A stretch of 11,950 nt of DNA, from NCBI GenBank assembly GCA_910587935.1, contig CAJUNP010000057.1, forward strand, positions 1 to 11,950, read 5' to 3'. Below the pieces are notes generated by a model. That model saw only the letters and a program-made list of their open reading frames with translations. It made no database searches and had not been told where the DNA came from. The position numbers and the translations under genes were made by a program. Shown one piece after another: positions 5,308 through 11,950 of the stretch (positions within the stretch are counted from its first letter, which is position 1; each line of letters starts with the position of its first letter). This stretch comes from an uncultured Lachnospiraceae bacterium (lineage in GTDB: Bacteria > Bacillota > Clostridia > Lachnospirales > Lachnospiraceae).

Positions 5308-6771
5308 TTATTCATTGGTAAGTTCGTTTTTATCGTCGTTGTCTTTTTTGTCATTCAGTTTCACTGCGGCGCCCGCTCCCAGAAAACCGGAAAGAACTGC
5401 GTTCAGGTCCACACCGGTGGATTCCTTCAGGCCGTCTGTCACCTGGTTTAAGGTGTTCATCACGTCCTTCATCAGCTTTGTGGAATTACCGTCGCCGTAC
5501 ATCGTAATCTTATCGACTTTGGCGAGAGGTTCGGCGGCGTTTCTTACCACGTCGGGCAGAGCTTTAAAGTACATTTCAAGAACGGCTGCCTCGCCCATTT
5601 TTGCCATAGCTTCGGCTTTCTTTTCAATACCTTCCGCTTCAGCCACAGCCTTGGCCTGAATGGCTTCCGCTTCGGCAAGACCTTTGATACGGATACCTTC
5701 CGCTTCCTGTTCTTTCGCGTATTTGTCGGCTTCCGCCTGGATTTTCAGAGCTTCGGACTGCTGCAGCAGTTCATATTTTTTAGCTTCCGCTTCACGCTGG
5801 CGCTGGTAAAGCTGTGCGTCCGCAGCCTGCTGTTTGGCAAATTTTTCGGCTTCCGCCTTTTTCTTAATCTGCGCGTCAAGAGCCTGTTCCATAACTTCGG
5901 CTTCTTTCTGCTTTAAGAGGATTTCTTTTTCCTGCTTTGCAATGTTAGCGTTAGCAGTGGTGACTTCAATGGTCTTACGCTGTTCTTCCTGCTGAATCTG
6001 GTAAGCGGCATCCGCCTCCGCTTTTTTGGCATCGGATAATTTTTTCAGTTCCGCCTGTTTAATCGCCAGTTCGTTATTCTTCTGGGCAATATCCGTCTGT
6101 GCGGCAATCTGCGCTTCGTTAGCTTCCCTTTGTGCGCTGGCCTGTGCCTTGGCTATTTCCTTTTCGCTTTCGGCACGGGAGATCGCGGCGTTCTTTTGGA
6201 TTTTTACAATGTTGTCAACGCCCAGGTTCTCGATAACGCCGTTGGAGTCCACGAAGTTCTGTACGTTAAAGCTAACGATATCCAGTCCCATAGCGGCAAG
6301 GTCCGGTTCCGCGTTTTCCTTTACAAGCATTGCAAATTTCTGGCGGTCGCTGACCATTTCTTCCAGATTCATCTTACCGACGATTTCACGCATATTTCCT
6401 TCCAGCACTTCGCGGGCAACCTGGGCAATGTAATCGGTTTTCTTGTTTAAGAAGTTTTGTGCGGCAAGATTCAGCTGTTCGGGATCGACGCTGATCTTTA
6501 CGTTTACGGCGGCGTCGACACGGATGTTAATATAATCCGCGGTAGGAACCGCGCTGGAGGTTTTGACGTCGATCGGGATCAACTGCAGGTTCAATTCATC
6601 TTTTTTCTCCAGAAAAGGGATCTTAATGCCTGCGCGGCCGATCAGTATTTTGGGCCGTTTACGGAGACCGGAAATGATGTAGGCGGTGTCAGGCGATGCT
6701 TTTACATATCCGGACAGCAGAATTGCAAGAACCGCAAGGGCGGCTGTGACAATAATTATAATTTTTACCAT
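5308..6771 (-). CDS. floT: Flotillin-family membrane scaffold protein
   Basis: This is a 487-residue flotillin, close in length to B. subtilis FloT (YuaG). Flotillins organise membrane microdomains and influence signalling, secretion and sporulation. A membrane segment covers residues 3-21. An SPFH/band-7 domain follows (about 22-190), with a typical KILIGRAGIKIPFLEKKDEL strand pair and the VREVLEGNMREIVGKM-like helix at about 118-134. A very long Ala/Glu/Lys/Gln-rich coiled coil spans about 195-395, with repeated AEAEG and EAEA units. The C-terminal region (VLEMYFKALPDVV, then MYGDGN) is typical of the family, and a charged tail ends NDKKDNDDKNELTNE. The ATG at 6771 has GAGAGG eight bases upstream on the minus strand. 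The NfeD-type partner gene (yuaF) usually found beside floT is not adjacent here. The symbol is by family similarity. Confidence 0.93.
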   Translation of the reverse strand: MVKIIIIVTAALAVLAILLSGYVKASPDTAYIISGLRKRPKILIGRAGIKIPFLEKKDELNLQLIPIDVKTSSAVPTADYINIRVDAAVNVKISVDPEQLNLAAQNFLNKKTDYIAQVAREVLEGNMREIVGKMNLEEMVSDRQKFAMLVKENAEPDLAAMGLDIVSFNVQNFVDSNGVIENLGVDNIVKIQKNAAISRAESEKEIAKAQASAQREANEAQIAAQTDIAQKNNELAIKQAELKKLSDAKKAEADAAYQIQQEEQRKTIEVTTANANIAKQEKEILLKQKEAEVMEQALDAQIKKKAEAEKFAKQQAADAQLYQRQREAEAKKYELLQQSEALKIQAEADKYAKEQEAEGIRIKGLAEAEAIQAKAVAEAEGIEKKAEAMAKMGEAAVLEMYFKALPDVVRNAAEPLAKVDKITMYGDGNSTKLMKDVMNTLNQVTDGLKESTGVDLNAVLSGFLGAGAAVKLNDKKDNDDKNELTNE

Positions 6772-6811
6772 ATGTGCTTCCTCTCTTGTGCAAATGAATT
6801 TAGTTACATAA

Positions 6812-6840
6812 AGTATAGCAGATTTTTAAGGAAATGGATA
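6812..6840 (-). promoter_or_regulatory. Extended -10 promoter of the flotillin gene
   Basis: On the minus strand, TGC-TATACT (6820-6812) is an extended -10 element with 5 of 6 consensus bases. The hexamer 17 nt upstream, TATCCA (6840-6835), is a weak -35. The start would be near 6805, about 35 nt before the ATG. Confidence 0.5.
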
Positions 6841-6918
6841 GCGAAAATAAATGGCTGGAAGCGGCGTAAATCATTAGGGACATAATTTTGTGATTTAACA
6901 TAATAATTTATATCTCTC

Positions 6919-6947
6919 TTGAGTTCCATTTTTTATTCTGTTATACT
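6919..6947 (+). promoter_or_regulatory. Sigma-A promoter of the MATE transporter gene
   Basis: TTGAGT (6919-6924) and TATACT (6942-6947) are separated by exactly 17 nt, and TGT precedes the -10, giving an extended -10 as well. Transcription would begin near 6954, with AAAGGAG at 6971-6977 before the ATG at 6983. This is the clearest housekeeping promoter in the window and may serve the whole downstream plus-strand cluster. Confidence 0.75.
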
Positions 6948-6982
6948 AAAAAACAGACTGAAATAAGAAGAAAGGAGCCGCT

Positions 6983-8377
6983 ATGCTTCAGAGATTAAAA
7001 AAACTATTTGCACCCATTGATATGACGGAAGGAAAGCCGGGCAGACAGATCGTGGCGTTTACAATACCGATGCTGATCGGCAATATTGCGCAGCAGCTTT
7101 ACAATACGGTTGACAGTATTATTGTAGGGCGGTTTGTAGGAGACAATGCGTTGGCCGCGGTAGGCGGGGCAGGTCCGATTCTGAATCTGCTGCTGGTTCT
7201 TTTTGTGGGAATTTCCGTGGGGGCCGGAATCGTGGTTGCGCAGTATTTCGGGGCGAAGCAAAGGGAAGATCTGTCGAAGTCCATCGGATGCTGCATTACG
7301 CTTACGGGGATTTCCTCTCTGATTGTTATGGTAATTGCGCCTTTGGTCACGAAGCCTTTGCTAAGGCTGTTACAGACTCCGGATAGTCTGATAGACTGGT
7401 GCAACTCGTATCTGTTGATTTTGTTTATCGGTATTGCCGGATGCGCCTACTATAATATATTGGGCGGTATCTTAAGAGGACTGGGGGATTCCGTTTCGGC
7501 GCTGATTTACCTTTTGGTGGCCACGGTCATCAATATGGTTCTCGATTATGTTTTTGTGGCTTATTTCTCCATGGGAGTGGCGGGCGTGGCTCTGGCGACC
7601 GTAATCGCGCAGTTTATATCGGCGTTTTTGTCCCTGCGCAAGCTGTCTAAGATGCGGGATATTTTTGATATGGGAAAGGAGTACTTAATGCCGGAAAAAT
7701 CCTATATGGGAACCGTAATCCGCTTAGGACTTCCTTCCGGTCTGACCCAGGCGATTTTTTCCATGTCAGCCATCGTGGTGCAGACGCTGACCAACAGCTT
7801 CGGAGAAATGTTTATTGCGGCCAACGTAATTGTAATGCGTGTGGACGGTTTTGTTATGATGCCGGCGTTTTCCTTCGGCTCCGCCATGACAACTTATGCG
7901 GGGCAGAATGTGGGGGCGCGGAAAATGGATCGTGTAACGAAAGGCGCCAAGGACGGAACCTTGATTGCCGTAGGAACCTCAGTGGTAATAACGGTTTTGA
8001 TATTACTGTTCGGACAGTATCTGATGGCGATTTTTACGAAGACGCCGGAGCTGGTGGAATTGAGCTTTGAAATGATGAAAATTTTAGTAGTCGGTTACAT
8101 CGCCATGGAAGTGACGCAGTGCCTTTCCGGCGTGATGCGCGGGGCGGGAGATACCCTGACGCCCATGTGGATTTCGATTGTAACGACTGTGTTGATCCGG
8201 ATTCCCGTTGCGTACGGTATCGCTTACATAACGCGCAGCGAGACGGCTCCGGGCGGAGACAGCGCATGTATTTTTATATCCCTGCTGATTTCCTGGGTTT
8301 TGGGCGCTTTGATTACGATGCTGTTCTATAAGATTGGCAAATGGAAAAGTAAGGCTGCGGCCATTATGGGGGATTAA
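6983..8377 (+). CDS. MATE-family multidrug/cation exporter
   Basis: This is a 464-residue inner-membrane protein with about 12 membrane segments, the usual size and topology of MATE antiporters. These exchange Na+ or H+ for drugs, cations or metabolites. Two homologous halves are visible. The first begins RQIVAFTIPMLIGNIAQQLY and carries NTVDSIIVGRFVGDNALAAV, a strong signature of this family. The second starts near VIRLGLPSGLTQAIFSMSAI (about residue 245). YNILGGILRGLGDS and QCLSGVMRGAGDTLTPM are the paired conserved loops of the two halves. The substrate cannot be told from sequence. The ATG follows AAAGGAG at 6971-6977. Its stop lies two bases before the start of the broken glycosidase gene, so the two were probably one transcript. 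Confidence 0.93.
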   Translation: MLQRLKKLFAPIDMTEGKPGRQIVAFTIPMLIGNIAQQLYNTVDSIIVGRFVGDNALAAVGGAGPILNLLLVLFVGISVGAGIVVAQYFGAKQREDLSKSIGCCITLTGISSLIVMVIAPLVTKPLLRLLQTPDSLIDWCNSYLLILFIGIAGCAYYNILGGILRGLGDSVSALIYLLVATVINMVLDYVFVAYFSMGVAGVALATVIAQFISAFLSLRKLSKMRDIFDMGKEYLMPEKSYMGTVIRLGLPSGLTQAIFSMSAIVVQTLTNSFGEMFIAANVIVMRVDGFVMMPAFSFGSAMTTYAGQNVGARKMDRVTKGAKDGTLIAVGTSVVITVLILLFGQYLMAIFTKTPELVELSFEMMKILVVGYIAMEVTQCLSGVMRGAGDTLTPMWISIVTTVLIRIPVAYGIAYITRSETAPGGDSACIFISLLISWVLGALITMLFYKIGKWKSKAAAIMGD

Positions 8378-8466
8378 GTATGGCGGAGTGGTTGGAAAGT
8401 GTATACAGCGACGGCTCGGAGTTTTTTGCCGCACCGGCGATTCCGTCTATTGGGGATACGGTTCAT

Positions 8467-8480
8467 ATCCGTATACGGAT
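8467..8480. repeat. Perfect 14-bp palindrome at the glycosidase deletion joint
   Basis: ATCCGTATACGGAT is its own reverse complement. It encodes part of the IRIRM segment of the N-terminal fragment and directly abuts the point where the sequence jumps to the catalytic domain in a new frame. It could have promoted the deletion through a hairpin, or be coincidental. Confidence 0.6.
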
Positions 8481-9497
8481 GCAACGTCGTTATACTTGAA
8501 CCCGATTTTTTATGCGGCTACCGTCCACCGGTATGACTGTCTGGATTATTTTCAGGTAGATCCTCATTTGGGCGGCGGCCGGGCATTGCAGGAGCTTTCC
8601 CGGGAGCTGCATGAGAACGGTATGAAACTGATTATAGATGTATCCATTAACCATACGGGTACGGCGCACAAATGGTTTAATAAAGAAGGACTGTTTTTTG
8701 ACCGCAGTATAGGGGCTTATCATAACCCCGACGCTGAGGAGAGGGGGTACTACTTTTTCGGAGAGGGCGCAGATGAATATCTCTGCTGGGCCGGCGTAGA
8801 CACCCTGCCTACTCTGAATTACACTTCCGGCAGACTGCGGGATATTTTATACAGGCGTGAAGACTCTTTGCTGAAAAAGTGGCTGAAGTCCCCCTATGAT
8901 ATTGACGGGTGGCGTTTTGACGTGGCGGATGTGATGGCAAGGAATAATGAGCTTCAGCTTGCCCACGAAGTATGGCCGGAGATTCGCAAAAGTATAAAAG
9001 AAGAAAAGGAAGACGCCTACATTCTGGCGGAAGACTGGGGAGACTGCGCGGAATATTTAAGAGGGAACGAGTGGGATTCTCCCATGAATTATTTTGGCTG
9101 CGCAAGGCCGGTCAGACAGTTTGTGGGCGAGGTGGATTTATTTCATGCGCATATGGAGGAACTGCGACAGGTGCATTACAAACCGTCGGCAAAGGATACG
9201 GCGGAGCGGATCAGAGAGCATCTTATGAAGCTGCCCTTCTGCATCCGGCAGGTACAGTTTAACTTGTTAGACAGCCATGATACGCCAAGGCTTCACAATA
9301 ACCCGGAGATTTCGGAAGCCGCTTATCAGTGCGCCCTTTTGCTTCTGTTTACCCTGCCCGGGGCGGCAAGCATTTATTACGGTGATGAAGCGGGAATCTG
9401 CGGCCGCACGGAAGATGTGGAAGGGTGCAGGTATCCGATGCCCTGGGACAAAGATTTTAAGCGGGAAGCAAGCTATTATTTATATCACACGCTTTCC

Positions 9498-9511
9498 ATA
9501 AGTTTTCTTAT
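9498..9511. repeat. AT-rich inverted repeat at the glycosidase 3' break
   Basis: ATAAG-TTTT-CTTAT (5-bp arms, 4-nt loop) starts exactly where recognisable glycosidase sequence ends. It lies between the broken gene and the AAAGG ribosome site of the methyltransferase gene. It is too weak to be a terminator. Confidence 0.4.
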
Positions 9512-9523
9512 AAAGGTATAAGC

Positions 9524-10267
9524 ATGAATAACGAATATGATAAGGAAGATTTTTTTGAACAATATGCGCAGATGCCGCGAAGCAAAGGCGGATTGTCCGC
9601 CGCGGGGGAATGGCATCAGCTAAATCCGCTGTTTCCGGAGCTTTCGGGAAAAACGGTTCTGGATCTGGGCTGCGGATATGGATGGCACTGCGGCTTTGCG
9701 GCGCAACAGGGTGCGTCCCGGGTATTGGGGATCGATATAAGCAAAAAAATGATAGCGGAAGCCGGAAAGCGCAACAGCGGAAGAACGATTGCGTACCGCG
9801 TGTGCGGGATAAATGAATATGAATATCCGGAAAGCACATGGGACTGTGTGCTTTCCAATCTTGCGCTGCATTATATTGAAGATCTGGATTTGGTATATCG
9901 GAACGTATATAAGACGCTGAAGCCGGAAGGCGTGTTTTTATTCAATATAGAGCATCCGGTTTTTACCGCCTGCGCCGCGCAGGACTGGATATATACGGAA
10001 ACGGGAGAACCGGAATATTGGCCGGTTGATAATTATTTTATGCCCGGAGAGCGAAACACCAATTTTCTCGGCTGTTTTGTGACAAAACAGCATCATACGC
10101 TGACACAGATTCTGACGGGATTACTGAATAACGGATTTATTCTGGAAAATGTGGAAGAAGCGCAGCCCCCGGAAGAGATGATGGGTCTTCCCGGAATGGA
10201 AAATGAGCTTCGAAGACCTATGATGCTTCTGGTAAAGGCAAGAGTTCAAAAAAGACTGCTCCGATGA
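9524..10267 (+). CDS. Class I SAM-dependent methyltransferase
   Basis: This is a 247-residue soluble methyltransferase with a Rossmann fold. Motif I, VLDLGCGYGWHC (45-56), binds S-adenosylmethionine. D71 at the end of the next strand (VLGIDIS) would bind the ribose hydroxyls. WDCVLSNLALHYI (about 105-117) and LKPEGVFLFNIEHPVF are the usual motif IV and post-motif strands. The N-terminal MPRSKGGLSAAGEWHQL segment is common in a group of small-molecule methyltransferases annotated only by domain. The substrate is unknown. The ATG at 9524 follows AAAGG (9512-9516) and lies two bases after the end of the broken glycosidase gene. Its stop overlaps the next ATG (ATGA, 10264-10267), so the next gene is translationally coupled. 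Confidence 0.88.
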   Translation: MNNEYDKEDFFEQYAQMPRSKGGLSAAGEWHQLNPLFPELSGKTVLDLGCGYGWHCGFAAQQGASRVLGIDISKKMIAEAGKRNSGRTIAYRVCGINEYEYPESTWDCVLSNLALHYIEDLDLVYRNVYKTLKPEGVFLFNIEHPVFTACAAQDWIYTETGEPEYWPVDNYFMPGERNTNFLGCFVTKQHHTLTQILTGLLNNGFILENVEEAQPPEEMMGLPGMENELRRPMMLLVKARVQKRLLR

Positions 10268-11910
10268 CTGAGACTACAATGGGAGATCGTTTGCTTATGA
10301 AAAAGCATTTGGCGAAGGCAGCAGTATTGCTTATTATTGCGGGTATTTTATTTATATTTATTTTTTCGCTTCATAAAGGGAAAAAAAAAGAGGGATTGAA
10401 AGCAGCACAGAAGACGCAGAGCGATACGGATGAAATGTATCAGAAGCTTAACCACGGATTACTGGGAACAAATCATATAAAATGGGCGTCCCGGCTGATT
10501 GAAGAGGGGGCCTGCAGTATGTCCGAGGAGGTAAAAGGAGAATTTGTTCCGGCGGCTGCAAATGGTTTCGGCTTTCCGAAGGAGCTGGTCATGCGTCTGG
10601 AGGAGGCTTTTTATTATTCCTGCAATACAAAAAGCAGGGGAGAAGAAAGCGCATATGACAAAACGGTGGCGGAACTGGGCGGAGATGAATTCCGTATGGG
10701 ACCGGAGGATATCTATCGGTCTTTTCCCCAAATAGCGGCCTGCAAAGAGCAGATTGAAAGCGAGGAAGACGTGTATGCGCTGATGCAGGAACAGATGGGA
10801 GGCCCTCCGGACTGCCTGAAAATGTTTTACATTCCGGAGGGAGGGGAGCCTGAACGGTATATTTTTGTATACCGGTCCGGAGGCTCAGACGGCGTAGTGT
10901 CCGTAATGCAGGCGCAGCTTCAGGACAACCGGTTTGTCAGCATAGGTGAATTTGAAACACAAAATGAGGGAGAAGGAACCGTCATCCGGTACGACGGTGA
11001 ATTTTATTATGTTTTTCTCCAATATAATTACAATTTGAAATATTATGACGGAATCAGGCTTCATAAGCTGGGTTCCGATCCGGAAACGGAAAACCTCTTA
11101 ATCCGGTATCTGCCGGAACAGTTTGTCTGGAAAAATATTTACAGTTCTGCAGGCGGGGAACTGGACGAATATCTGGAGGCAGTAAAAGAAGATTTTACAA
11201 AGGGTAATTATCTGGACGACGGACAGAACAGCGAGGTCCTGGGCATATATTATGGAGATGAAACAGAAACTTCTGATTTTTGCCAGCAAGCGCAGGATAC
11301 GCTTTATAAAACGGATCTTGGGAATTGCAAAATACCGGTCTATTTATGTAAAAACCTATATACTCCGTCTGATATAAAAAGCCGCTGTCATCTGAAAATA
11401 CGGTTTTTTCTGTATGATTCCGAAAAGGATTCGGTTGCGGAGCTGGAAAAATTAAGCATAAACGATGACGGGGGCTGGCTGAATCTGGTGCAGATGTGGT
11501 TTCAGGAGATAGGCGGAAAAGTTTATACTTTTTGCGTATATCACATTACGGATTATAATTATATGCTGGATGTCGTGCTGCTGGAAGAAGACAGAATAAC
11601 GCATGTCAGGACAGTGCTTTTGCTGCCGGAAAGAAAATTTGTTTTAACGGAAAATGACTCTTTTTTGGGAGGAAAAGCGGAAGCGACAAGTCCCGATTGT
11701 TTTACTTACGAGGAGCTGCCGGATGGCACTTTGCGAATTACAGGCTATGATGAGGAGAAAAATACGCAGAATCCCTATCAGGTAACCGTTCCGTCCGTCA
11801 TTGACGGAAAGCGCGTGTCCACGCTGGGAAAAGAATGTCTGGGCAAGCCTTATGCGGGGTATCTGCTGGAGCTTACGGTTTCGGACGGCATTACTACACT
11901 AGTGTACTGA
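10264..11910 (+). CDS. Membrane-anchored protein with truncated BspA-type LRR end
   Basis: This is a 548-residue protein with one N-terminal membrane helix (AKAAVLLIIAGILFIFIFSL, about residues 16-35) after basic residues and before KGKKK. It has no lipobox, so it is probably anchored with the large C-terminal part outside. Residues 50 to about 470 are a long region I do not recognise, rich in aromatic and acidic residues and strand-like. From about 485, FTYEELPDGTLRITGYD, then VTVPSVIDGKRVSTLG, then LLELTVSDGITTL match the start of BspA-like (LRR_5) repeats, which normally continue with several more copies. Here the frame stops three residues later, inside a palindrome, so the gene is probably cut at its 3' end. 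The start at ATG 10264 is coupled to the methyltransferase stop; ATG 10297 (MKKHLAKAAV) is an equally plausible start. Function unknown. Confidence 0.75.
   Translation: MTETTMGDRLLMKKHLAKAAVLLIIAGILFIFIFSLHKGKKKEGLKAAQKTQSDTDEMYQKLNHGLLGTNHIKWASRLIEEGACSMSEEVKGEFVPAAANGFGFPKELVMRLEEAFYYSCNTKSRGEESAYDKTVAELGGDEFRMGPEDIYRSFPQIAACKEQIESEEDVYALMQEQMGGPPDCLKMFYIPEGGEPERYIFVYRSGGSDGVVSVMQAQLQDNRFVSIGEFETQNEGEGTVIRYDGEFYYVFLQYNYNLKYYDGIRLHKLGSDPETENLLIRYLPEQFVWKNIYSSAGGELDEYLEAVKEDFTKGNYLDDGQNSEVLGIYYGDETETSDFCQQAQDTLYKTDLGNCKIPVYLCKNLYTPSDIKSRCHLKIRFFLYDSEKDSVAELEKLSINDDGGWLNLVQMWFQEIGGKVYTFCVYHITDYNYMLDVVLLEEDRITHVRTVLLLPERKFVLTENDSFLGGKAEATSPDCFTYEELPDGTLRITGYDEEKNTQNPYQVTVPSVIDGKRVSTLGKECLGKPYAGYLLELTVSDGITTLVY
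11895..11906. repeat. Perfect 12-bp palindrome at the end of the LRR protein gene
   Basis: TACACTAGTGTA is perfectly self-complementary and lies just where leucine-rich repeat similarity is lost, immediately before the TGA at 11908. A TGACAT direct repeat (11908-11913 and 11916-11921, 8-nt period) follows. It may mark the edge of an inserted or rearranged segment that continues past the window. Confidence 0.5.
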
Positions 11911-11935
11911 CATGTTGACATTTAGATTTACCATT

Positions 11936-11950
11936 GCCTCCTTAAGAGGC
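11936..11950. repeat. Short inverted repeat at the window edge
   Basis: GCCTC-CTTAA-GAGGC forms a 5-bp GC-rich stem with a 5-nt loop and reaches the last base of the window, so its full extent is unknown. It could be a terminator stem or part of a mobile-element end. Nothing visible decides between these. Confidence 0.3.

Larger units (their letters stand above)
8380..9521 (+). pseudogene. Broken GH13 alpha-glycosidase (neopullulanase-like)
   Basis: This is the remnant of a cytoplasmic GH13 enzyme of the neopullulanase/cyclomaltodextrinase type. Reading from ATG 8380, behind GGGGGAT, the product starts MAEWLESVYSDGSEFF and runs to HIRIRM, like intact family members. That frame stops at TGA 8497. 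In another frame the catalytic barrel resumes abruptly near 8480 with ATSLYLNPIF. The region between, including the FYQIFPDRF and GGDL segments, is missing; by family comparison I estimate roughly 150-170 codons. The rest of the barrel is good: DVSINHTG, the nucleophile Asp in WRFDVAD (8919-8921), the acid/base Glu in ILAEDW (9030-9032) and the third Asp in SHDTPR (9279-9281). After YLYHTLS (to about 9497) the frame runs into unrelated sequence and stops at 9521, lacking the C-terminal domain. A short in-frame product from 8334 would not fold as a whole barrel. Confidence 0.85.

Noticed and set aside
5580..6180. Apparent DNA repeats (many TTCCGCTTC-like words)
   Set aside because: They reflect the AEA-rich coiled coil of flotillin and are not a repeat array or CRISPR; spacing is irregular and all are coding.
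5222..6450. Several plus-strand frames opposite the flotillin gene
   Set aside because: They are antisense by-products of the repetitive Ala/Glu codons of the coiled coil, which read as Ser/Ala/Phe-rich sequence on the other strand.
8334..8480. Glycosidase start at ATG 8334 inside the MATE gene
   Set aside because: The residues before the YLNPIF region in that frame match nothing in the family, while the +1 frame from ATG 8380 gives a family-like N-terminus. The open frame is accidental.
9498..9511. Terminator after the broken glycosidase
   Set aside because: The stem is only 5 AT-rich pairs with no T run after it, and the methyltransferase start lies immediately downstream.
1..11950. tRNA, rRNA, CRISPR array, riboswitch or complete insertion sequence
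   Set aside because: No cloverleaf with a TTCGA-type T loop, no regular spaced repeats, no recognised aptamer core in the short leaders, and no transposase frame were seen by eye.

Overview
The window looks like a chromosomal segment of an endospore-forming Clostridia bacterium, most likely a Lachnospiraceae-type gut anaerobe. This is an inference from the SpoVA sporulation genes, the Firmicutes-style Shine-Dalgarno sites (AGGAG/GGGAGG), the flotillin and MATE family types and a moderate GC content. No rRNA, tRNA, CRISPR array, complete mobile element or origin was seen.

Layout. (1) 157-333: a 58-residue DUF3006-like protein. (2) 395-2027: spoVAA, spoVAB and spoVAC, the forespore membrane genes for dipicolinic acid movement, closed by a clear terminator at 2069-2108. 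Two sites fit the sigma-G pattern with the same 17-nt spacer, one before spoVAA and one inside the operon before spoVAC. The usual partners spoVAD and spoVAE do not follow. (3) 2201-4350: an OmpR-type response regulator and a translationally coupled histidine kinase. The kinase has Ile in place of the conserved Thr of the phosphatase motif beside its phospho-accepting His. (4) 4420-5253: a secreted protein with a PepSY-like motif and its own promoter, possibly a target or partner of the two-component system. A strong bidirectional terminator separates it from (5) 5308-6771 on the minus strand, a flotillin. (6) 6983-11910 on the plus strand: a MATE-family exporter, a broken GH13 alpha-glycosidase gene, a SAM-dependent methyltransferase, and a membrane-anchored protein whose BspA-type leucine-rich repeat region stops abruptly.

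How it fits together. The left part is a sporulation unit and the middle is envelope sensing plus membrane organisation. The right part is an accessory region in decay. The glycosidase has lost the section between its N-terminal start and the YLNPIF strand of the catalytic barrel, changed frame, and also lost its C-terminal end. The last protein ends just as its repeat begins. All three break points lie beside short inverted repeats (8467-8480, 9498-9511, 11895-11906).

I did not find a clearly new multi-gene system. The points most worth checking are the internal spoVA promoter and missing spoVAD/AE, the kinase with a changed phosphatase motif, and the palindrome-associated gene breaks on the right.
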